Assembly: GCA_000435075.1 (NCBI GenBank)
Contig: FR890672.1
Span: 66,264 to 78,078 of the forward strand
Length of the DNA stretch: 11,815 nucleotides
Direction of reading: 5' to 3'
From: Bacteroides sp. CAG:770
GTDB lineage: Bacteria > Bacteroidota > Bacteroidia > Bacteroidales > UBA932
Under the pieces are notes generated by a model that had not been told where the DNA came from, did no database searches, and saw nothing but the letters and a program-made list of their open reading frames with translations. A program made the position numbers and the translations under genes. Below are positions 6,211-11,815 of this stretch, piece after piece (the first letter of the stretch is position 1; each line of letters starts with the position of its first letter).

Positions 6211-7002
6211 TTATTTTGCCTCTTCGTTCTCAGCAACTTTGCTTACCTTTACAAGTTCGATGTCGAAGATAAGGGTGCTGTTAGGTTTGATTCCACGTGT
6301 TCCGTTCTCGCCGTAACCGAGCTCTGAAGGAACGTAGAGAGTCATCTTACCACCTTCGCCGATAAGCTGCAAGCCTTCTGTCCAACCTTTGATGACGCGG
6401 TTCAGGGTCATTTTGATGCCTTCATCGTTCTTAGGTGACTCATCGAATACAGTACCGTCGGTGAGAGTTCCCTTGTAGTGAACATATACTGTGTCAGCAG
6501 GACCTGGCTTAACATCGTTACCAGCCTCGCGGATAATGTACTGGAGACCGCTTTCAGTTACCTGAACGCCTTCCTTCTTCTTGTTCTCAGCGAGGAATTT
6601 GACTTCTTCGTTCTTTGCGACAGCGCTTACATACTCACGTCTCTTTGAGAGGTATGAGTTGAATACGTTGTTCAGCTCCTCAGGATTGATCTTGAACTGC
6701 TGTGCATATGTAGAATCTGTGTAGTCTCCTTTAGCTTTGAGGAAATCTCTCAGACCTCTTTCAATCTGCTTGTAGTTGAGGTCCTCTCCGAAGTCGTAAC
6801 CTTTTACGAAAGCACCGAAGTTAACACCGAGGAGATAGCTGACTGAGTCAATCTCGGTTCTTCTTGGCTTGAAGTTATCAGGATTTACCATGCTTACAGC
6901 GGTAGAGTCTGTTCCTGCTGTTGTTCCCTTTGTACCATTGGAGGTGCAAGATGCTGAAAGCGCAATCATGAGCGCGGCAGCTGCAAATTTAAAAGTTCTC
7001 AT
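6211..7002 (-). CDS. FKBP-type peptidyl-prolyl isomerase, probable lipoprotein
   Basis: The 263-residue protein should catalyse cis-trans isomerisation of X-Pro bonds in the cell envelope. It begins with a lipoprotein-like signal (MRTFKFAAAALMIALSASC) with the putative lipidated Cys at 19; the lipobox LSASC is imperfect (Ser at -3, Leu at -4). No acidic residues follow the Cys (CTSNGTKG), so the Bacteroidetes surface-export signal is absent and a periplasm-facing position is likely. Residues about 50-145 resemble the helical FKBP N-terminal dimerisation domain of FkpA/Mip proteins, and 150-254 the FKBP domain, with the expected pocket residues Y176 (VHYKG), F186-D187 (VFDES), V203-I204, W207, Y230 (ELGYG) and F246. 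It is the first gene of a leftward pair with the DUF3127 gene and is divergent from recQ. No strong promoter stands out upstream; GATATTTG (7049-7042, minus strand) is a weak -7 match. Confidence 0.93.
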   Translation of the reverse strand: MRTFKFAAAALMIALSASCTSNGTKGTTAGTDSTAVSMVNPDNFKPRRTEIDSVSYLLGVNFGAFVKGYDFGEDLNYKQIERGLRDFLKAKGDYTDSTYAQQFKINPEELNNVFNSYLSKRREYVSAVAKNEEVKFLAENKKKEGVQVTESGLQYIIREAGNDVKPGPADTVYVHYKGTLTDGTVFDESPKNDEGIKMTLNRVIKGWTEGLQLIGEGGKMTLYVPSELGYGENGTRGIKPNSTLIFDIELVKVSKVAENEEAK

Positions 7003-7056
7003 TATTTATGTAATAATTTAATATTTCCAAAAGCAGCCGCAAATATCGCAATTTTA

Positions 7057-7088
7057 TTTGAAAGTCTGAAACATAATTCCTAAATTTG
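7057..7088 (+). promoter_or_regulatory. Consensus Bacteroidetes promoter of recQ
   Basis: TTTG (7057-7060), exactly 20 nt of spacer and TAAATTTG (7081-7088) match both consensus elements of the Bacteroidetes housekeeping sigma factor without mismatch. Transcription should begin around 7093-7096, giving a leader of about 15 nt before the recQ ATG at 7109. It is the best promoter match in the window. Confidence 0.7.
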
Positions 7089-7108
7089 ATTAAAATGATT
7101 TCAAGCCT

Positions 7109-9319
7109 ATGGACATCGATTCTGCAGTGGTTCATGCCAAATTGAAGGAATTCTTCGGATACGGAACTTTCAAGGGTGACCAGGAGAAAATTATACGACA
7201 TCTGCTTGACGGGAAAGACGCTTTTGTCATTATGCCTACAGGTGGAGGAAAGTCGCTCTGCTATCAGTTGCCTGCGCTTCTGTTGCCCGGCACGGCGATA
7301 GTGGTTTCTCCTCTCATAGCATTGATGAAAAATCAGGTGGATGCGATCAGAGGCTTTGTTTCCGGAAATGAGGGAATCGCCCATTTCCTTAATTCTTCAT
7401 TGAACAAATCACAGATTGCAGAGGTTACAGAAGACTTGAAATCAGGTGTCACAAAGCTTCTTTATGTGGCACCGGAGAGTCTTACCAAGGAAGACAACAT
7501 CGCGATTCTCAAGCAGATAAAGATTTCGTTCTATGCCATTGACGAGGCCCATTGCGTCTCAGATTGGGGGCATGACTTCAGACCGGAGTACCGTAAGATA
7601 CGTCCTATTGTGGAAGAAATAGGAAGGGCTCCGATAATAGCATTGACAGCGACCGCCACACCGAAGGTGCAGGCTGACATTTTGAAGAACCTCGGCATTT
7701 CCGACGCGTGCGTGTTCAAATCTTCATTCAACAGGCCGAATCTCTACTATGAGGTGCGCGACAAGGTGGACCCGGACAAGGATATCATAAAGTATATCAA
7801 GCAGAATCCCGGCAAGTCCGGCATCATATATTGTCTGAGCCGCAAGAAGGTCGAGGAACTTGCGCAGATACTTGTCATCAATGGTATCAAGGCACTTCCG
7901 TATCATGCCGGGCTTGACGCCAAGGTGAGGGCTGAGAATCAGGACCGCTTCCTTATGGAGGATGTAGATGTCATAGTGGCCACGATAGCATTCGGCATGG
8001 GCATTGACAAACCCGATGTGCGTTTCGTCATCCATTATGATGTGCCTCGCAGTCTGGAAGGATATTATCAGGAAACAGGCAGGGCAGGCCGTGACGGAAA
8101 GGAAGGAATCTGTATCGCGTATTATAGCTACAAGGACATACGCAAACTGGACAAGTTCCTGATGAGCAAGCCGGTATCGGAGCAGGAAATCGGCCGGCAG
8201 CTCCTTATGGAGACTGTGGCATATGCCGAGTCGGGGGACTGCCGCAGGAAGATTCTGCTCAGTTATTTCGGCGAGGATTATACCGAGGATAATTGTGGGG
8301 CATGTGACAACTGCCTGAATCCGAAGCCACGCTTCGACGCCCAGAAAGAAATGTGCATGGTCATTGACCTTGTCAATTCTCTTTCGGAGCATTTCAAGAT
8401 AGAGCATCTTGCGAATATTCTCACCGGTATCGCGAAGGGAATCGTCAAGTCATATAATCACGACAAACTGAAGGCTTTCGGCTCCGGTTCGAATCATTCT
8501 TTGTCATTCTGGGAAATGGTTATGCATCAGGGACTTATCAAGCATTTCCTTGTGCGTAACATTGACTCTTACGGCCTTATTTCGGTGACGGAGGAAGGCC
8601 TCGAATTCCTGAAGAATCCTCATCCGCTCATGCTCGCGGAGGACCGTAATTTTACCGAGACCAATAATAATGATGATGAAGATGACGACGATTTGACGCC
8701 GTCAGCCGGAAAAGCCGGTTCCGGTGCGGATACGGTTCTTTTGTCAATGCTGAAGGACTTGCGCAAATCGGAGGCCAAGAAACTTCATCTCCAGCCTTGG
8801 GTGATTTTCTCAGATGCCTCTCTGGATGACATGTCCATAATGTATCCTGAGACATTTGAGGAACTGATCAAGTGCCAGGGCGTAGGCGAGGGAAAGGCCC
8901 GCAAATACGGCAAGCCGTTCCTTGAACTGATAACCAGATATGTCGAGGAGAATGACATCTTCAGACCCGATGATTTCGTCGTAAGGTCAATGCCGAACAA
9001 GTCGTCCGACAAGATTTTCATCATTCAGAGCATCGACAGGCGTATGGATCTGGAGGATATCGCGACTGCCAGAGACAAGGACATGAATGAAATTCTTACA
9101 GCTATGGAAAACATCGTGGAATTCGGCACGAAACTGAATCTGAACTATTACATCGAGAACAACATTGACAAAGAAGTTGTCGACGAAATCTACGATTATT
9201 TTAAGAATGAAGCTGAATCTGATTCTCTGGAGGATGCCATAACGGCCCTCGGAGGGGATTATGAGGAGATGGAAATCCGTCTTGTCAGAATGAAGTTCCT
9301 TTCAGAGGTTGCCAACTAG
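7109..9319 (+). CDS. recQ: ATP-dependent DNA helicase RecQ
   Basis: RecQ is a 3'-5' superfamily 2 DNA helicase acting in recombination and stalled-fork repair. The 736-residue protein has the Q-motif region FGYGTFKGDQEKII (16-29), Walker A MPTGGGKS (42-49), the DEAH box (145-148), LTATATPK (179-186), and motif VI QETGRAGRDG (321-330) with the arginine finger. The zinc site is C378, C396, C399 and C402. The RQC winged helix should cover about 410-510. An Asn/Asp-rich linker (519-528) leads to the HRDC domain at about 543-618, with GVGEGKARKYG at 591-601. A further segment of about 110 residues, rich in helix-like sequence, follows and may be a helix-turn-helix extension; E. coli RecQ (about 610 residues) lacks it. 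The gene is divergent from the FKBP-DUF3127 pair. It ends 57 bp from the converging PHP gene, with no terminator hairpin that I can see between them. Confidence 0.97.
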   Translation: MDIDSAVVHAKLKEFFGYGTFKGDQEKIIRHLLDGKDAFVIMPTGGGKSLCYQLPALLLPGTAIVVSPLIALMKNQVDAIRGFVSGNEGIAHFLNSSLNKSQIAEVTEDLKSGVTKLLYVAPESLTKEDNIAILKQIKISFYAIDEAHCVSDWGHDFRPEYRKIRPIVEEIGRAPIIALTATATPKVQADILKNLGISDACVFKSSFNRPNLYYEVRDKVDPDKDIIKYIKQNPGKSGIIYCLSRKKVEELAQILVINGIKALPYHAGLDAKVRAENQDRFLMEDVDVIVATIAFGMGIDKPDVRFVIHYDVPRSLEGYYQETGRAGRDGKEGICIAYYSYKDIRKLDKFLMSKPVSEQEIGRQLLMETVAYAESGDCRRKILLSYFGEDYTEDNCGACDNCLNPKPRFDAQKEMCMVIDLVNSLSEHFKIEHLANILTGIAKGIVKSYNHDKLKAFGSGSNHSLSFWEMVMHQGLIKHFLVRNIDSYGLISVTEEGLEFLKNPHPLMLAEDRNFTETNNNDDEDDDDLTPSAGKAGSGADTVLLSMLKDLRKSEAKKLHLQPWVIFSDASLDDMSIMYPETFEELIKCQGVGEGKARKYGKPFLELITRYVEENDIFRPDDFVVRSMPNKSSDKIFIIQSIDRRMDLEDIATARDKDMNEILTAMENIVEFGTKLNLNYYIENNIDKEVVDEIYDYFKNEAESDSLEDAITALGGDYEEMEIRLVRMKFLSEVAN

Positions 9320-9376
9320 TCCTGTCCCGGTACGCCGTCTCATTTTGTTCGCCGTTCTGGCCTTGCTGTCGGAATG

Positions 9377-10213
9377 TTACCTTATGGGAAGCATCACTGG
9401 CTTTCTCTTGTCGAAATGTGCGAGATATCTGAATCCGCATCTGCTTACCAATGCTGCTGTCCGCTCAAAGTTGAATCCGACTCTGTCTGCATCATGTGAG
9501 TCGGAGCCCAGGCTGATGATCTCACCTCCAAGTTCACGATATCTCATCAGGATGTTTTTGTCCAGAACCGGAGTCCTGCCCTTGAAATCCTGATAGGTTT
9601 TCGTATTGATTTCCAATGCCTTGCCGTTTTCTGCCAGATATCTCAACATGGAATCCAGAATATCCGGGAAATCTTTGTACAATATGCTGCATTCCGGGTA
9701 TGGTGCGTATCTGGTGACATAGTCATAATGTCCCATGATATCGAATCTGTCTCCCAGCCATACCATTTCATCATAGAGAGTTTCCAGATAGTGTCCATAG
9801 GCGTAGCGCCAGGTCTTGCCTTCATAGTATCCGCCCCAGAACGGGTCCGTATCATCCAGATAATGGACCGATGCGATGATTTCATCGAAAGAATATTTCT
9901 CCAGATGCGCGGCTATCTTGTCTCGTTCGCTTTTCTGTACGCCAATTTCAATGCCCTTGAAAACGTGGAAGTCCCGCGGGCATTTGGCATTGACCGTATC
10001 AATTTCTGCATTTCTTGCCTCTACGTCGAACACTTCTGGCACGTATTCTTCGTATTTGGCCTTCATCGGAGGGACAAAGAAATCGCAATGGTCGGTGAAA
10101 CATACACCGGCCAGTCCCTTACCGATAGCAGAATTCACAGTTTTCACGACTGAGGTCCTCCCTCCATCGAAAGAAAACTGTGAATGATTATGATTATCGT
10201 ATAAACCTTTCAT
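9377..10213 (-). CDS. PHP-domain phosphatase, HisJ-like
   Basis: The 278-residue protein has the metal-binding pattern of the PHP (polymerase and histidinol phosphatase) family: H8 and H10 in DNHNHSQFSFDG, D16, D41-H42 in FTDHCD, E89 in KGIEIG, H117 in SVHYL, H162 in MGHYD, and D238 and H240 in GSDSHD. All residues for a trinuclear metal site appear present, so it should be an active phosphoesterase. The length and layout suit HisJ/HisK-type histidinol-phosphatases, which convert histidinol phosphate to histidinol. No histidine genes are nearby, though; its partner is fhs, whose stop lies 3 bp upstream, indicating tight co-transcription. The true substrate is therefore open. The start ATG gives the usual short lead (MKGLYDNHNH) before the first metal ligands; there is no Shine-Dalgarno sequence. 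The family call is secure, the substrate is not. Confidence 0.88.
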   Translation of the reverse strand: MKGLYDNHNHSQFSFDGGRTSVVKTVNSAIGKGLAGVCFTDHCDFFVPPMKAKYEEYVPEVFDVEARNAEIDTVNAKCPRDFHVFKGIEIGVQKSERDKIAAHLEKYSFDEIIASVHYLDDTDPFWGGYYEGKTWRYAYGHYLETLYDEMVWLGDRFDIMGHYDYVTRYAPYPECSILYKDFPDILDSMLRYLAENGKALEINTKTYQDFKGRTPVLDKNILMRYRELGGEIISLGSDSHDADRVGFNFERTAALVSRCGFRYLAHFDKRKPVMLPIR

Positions 10214-10216
10214 TTT

Positions 10217-11815
10217 TTAGCTGAGTCCGTCAATGTGGCCATCGACAACATCGATTCTCAGCGCCTGAGGAGATTTCGGAAGTCCCGGCATTCTGATGAT
10301 ATCACCAGCGATGGCTACAATCATTTCCGCACCGGCATTGATGACAATATCCTTGATGTCGAACTCGAAGTTTTCAGGTGCGCCGTACATTTTTGCGTCC
10401 TGCGAGAACGAATATTGTGTCTTGGCGATGCAGACGGGGAACGCTGCATATTCTGTGCCTTCGATCTTGCCCATCATCTTGCGTGCTTCCGGACTGAACT
10501 CCACGTGGCCTGCACGATAGATTTCCTTGGCGACTTTCTCGATCTTCTTCTCGATACTGTCATTGTCCTGATAGATGAAATGAACCGGCTCGGATGGTTT
10601 CTCGTCGATTGTCTTCACTACGAGCTCGGCGAGTTCCACGGCACCTTCGCCACCCTTCATGAATGCGTCGTTCAATGCGAACGGTACTCCGAGTTCAGCA
10701 CAATGTTCGCGGACCATCTGGATTTCCTCGTCTCTGTCATCTCCGAACTTATTGAAGCATACAAGTACGGACTGTCCGAATTTGCGCATGTTCTCGATAT
10801 GACGATCCATATTGGCAAATCCCTTTCTGACGCCTTCCTCAGAAGCTTCGCTGATCTTGTCCACAGGCACGTCGCCGTGCATTTTGAGCCCTCTCAATGT
10901 TGCCACGAGGATTGTCAATGCCGGGTTGAGGCCGCTCTTGCGGCATTTGATATCGAAGAATTTCTCTGCACCGAGATCTGCACCGAAGCCTGCCTCAGTA
11001 ATCACATAGTCGCTGTAGGTCATGGCCATTCTGGTGGCAATGATAGAGTTACAGCCGTGTGCGATATTTGCGAACGGTCCTCCGTGGATAAAGGCAGGAG
11101 TGTTTTCCGTTGTCTGAACCAAGTTCGGATTCATGGCATCGAGAAGAAGAGCCATGATAGAGCCGGTTACTCCCATATCCTTGACCCTGAATGGCTTGTT
11201 CTCGAGTGTATAGCCGAGAAGAATGTTGTCAATTCTGCGTCTGAGGTCATCCAAATCCTTTGACAGACAGAGGATTGCCATAATTTCCGAAGCTGGGGTG
11301 ATGTCGAATCCTGACTCCTGGACCAGGCCGTTGGTGTGAGGTCCCAGTCCGGTAACGATATGTCTGAGCGATCTGTCATTGACATCCAGAACTCTTCTCC
11401 ACAAAATCTGTTTGAGGCCGAATCCCTCTGCCTGATGCTGATAAATGTAGTTGTCAAGCAGGGCGGAAATCATGTTGTTGGCGGATGTAATCGCGTGGAA
11501 GTCTCCGGTGAAGTGGAGATTGATCTTTTCCATAGGCAGGATCTGTGCGTATCCTCCGCCGGCAGCGCCTCCCTTCATTCCGAAGCAAGGTCCGAGTGAC
11601 GGTTCGCGCAGAGCAGCAATAGCCCGCTTGCCTATCTTGTTCAGTCCCAATGCCAGGCCGACGGATACTGTTGTCTTTCCGATACCTGCCTTCGTTGGAG
11701 TGATGGCTGTCACGAGAACAAGTTTGCTCTTCTTGACTTTTTCTTCGTCAATCAGTGTGAGCGGAACTTTTGCCATGTTTTTTCCATAAGGTTCCAAGTC
11801 TCCCTGAGGAATGCC
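10217..11815 (-). CDS. fhs: Formate-tetrahydrofolate ligase, 5' end outside the window
   Basis: This enzyme uses ATP to join formate to tetrahydrofolate, giving 10-formyl-THF for purine and C1 metabolism. The frame stays open to the right edge: 532 residues are visible, starting GIPQGDLEPYGKN. About 24 residues are probably missing compared with the usual length near 556; the real start lies beyond the window, and the in-frame ATG 13 codons in is internal. Counting from the first visible residue, the P-loop is TPTKAGIGKTT at 39-49. Family consensus is nearer PTPAGEGK; Lys and Ile replace Pro and Glu here, probably a lineage variant. REPSLGPCFGMKGGAAGGGY, FTGDFHAIT and EAGFGADLGAEKFFDIKCR follow as expected. 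The protein ends with the family-typical MPGLPKSPQALRIDV region. The PHP phosphatase gene follows 3 bp after the stop. Confidence 0.96.
   Translation of the reverse strand, partial: GIPQGDLEPYGKNMAKVPLTLIDEEKVKKSKLVLVTAITPTKAGIGKTTVSVGLALGLNKIGKRAIAALREPSLGPCFGMKGGAAGGGYAQILPMEKINLHFTGDFHAITSANNMISALLDNYIYQHQAEGFGLKQILWRRVLDVNDRSLRHIVTGLGPHTNGLVQESGFDITPASEIMAILCLSKDLDDLRRRIDNILLGYTLENKPFRVKDMGVTGSIMALLLDAMNPNLVQTTENTPAFIHGGPFANIAHGCNSIIATRMAMTYSDYVITEAGFGADLGAEKFFDIKCRKSGLNPALTILVATLRGLKMHGDVPVDKISEASEEGVRKGFANMDRHIENMRKFGQSVLVCFNKFGDDRDEEIQMVREHCAELGVPFALNDAFMKGGEGAVELAELVVKTIDEKPSEPVHFIYQDNDSIEKKIEKVAKEIYRAGHVEFSPEARKMMGKIEGTEYAAFPVCIAKTQYSFSQDAKMYGAPENFEFDIKDIVINAGAEMIVAIAGDIIRMPGLPKSPQALRIDVVDGHIDGLS

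Noticed and set aside
9320..9376. Terminator between the converging recQ and PHP genes
   Set aside because: No hairpin with a T-run is visible on either strand in these 57 bp.
10235..11263. Long open frame (342 codons, +) antisense to fhs
   Set aside because: It is a shadow of the highly conserved fhs frame and its translation looks like no protein family.
11777..11797. A start within the window for fhs (TTG at 11797 or ATG at 11777-11775)
   Set aside because: The frame stays open and family-like to the edge and about 24 expected residues are missing, so these are internal codons.

Overview
The window looks like ordinary chromosomal DNA from a member of the Bacteroidota, most likely order Bacteroidales. 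The evidence is protein families typical of that group (a DUF3127 OB-fold protein, an ACT-less SerA with a Lys-Lys pair at the catalytic His, a serC-serA-DUF1015 operon), start sites without clear Shine-Dalgarno sequences, and several upstream sites matching the Bacteroidetes promoter pattern TTTG - about 20 nt - TAnnTTTG. I see no insertion sequence, phage gene, CRISPR array, tRNA or rRNA, and I cannot place it below order level. Two genes run off the window: a pRiA4b ORF-3-like gene at the left edge and formate-tetrahydrofolate ligase at the right edge.

Layout. (1) Positions 1-304 (-) hold the 5' part of a pRiA4b ORF-3-like gene, divergent from a YigZ/IMPACT family gene at 394-1044 (+); 89 bp with back-to-back promoter motifs separate them. 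(2) pyrB (1135-2040, +) stands without a pyrI partner in view. (3) A likely serine operon follows: serC (2173-3246), serA (3259-4179) and a DUF1015 gene (4208-5452), preceded by a promoter-like site that overlaps a striking 18-bp inverted repeat. (4) A 329-bp gap at 5453-5781 holds several hairpins, a strong rightward terminator and a second, two-way terminator. (5) A leftward pair encodes an FKBP-type prolyl isomerase lipoprotein (6211-7002) and a DUF3127 SSB-like protein (5782-6201). (6) recQ (7109-9319, +) is divergent from that pair and has an exact-consensus promoter. (7) A leftward pair, fhs (10217 to the right edge) and a PHP-family phosphatase (9377-10213), meets recQ tail to tail.

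Functionally most of this is core metabolism: pyrimidine synthesis (pyrB), phosphorylated serine synthesis (serA, serC), one-carbon activation (fhs) and DNA maintenance (recQ, probably the DUF3127 protein). Serine is the usual source of C1-folate units, so the ser and fhs operons touch the same pool, although they are 4.8 kb apart and on opposite strands. I do not see a clearly new multi-gene system. The best leads are the DUF1015 protein inside the serine operon, with a DGHHR motif like that of ParB/Srx-fold proteins including free-serine kinases; the SSB-type C-terminal tip on the DUF3127 protein close to recQ; the inverted repeat over the serC promoter; and the structured 3' region after DUF1015.
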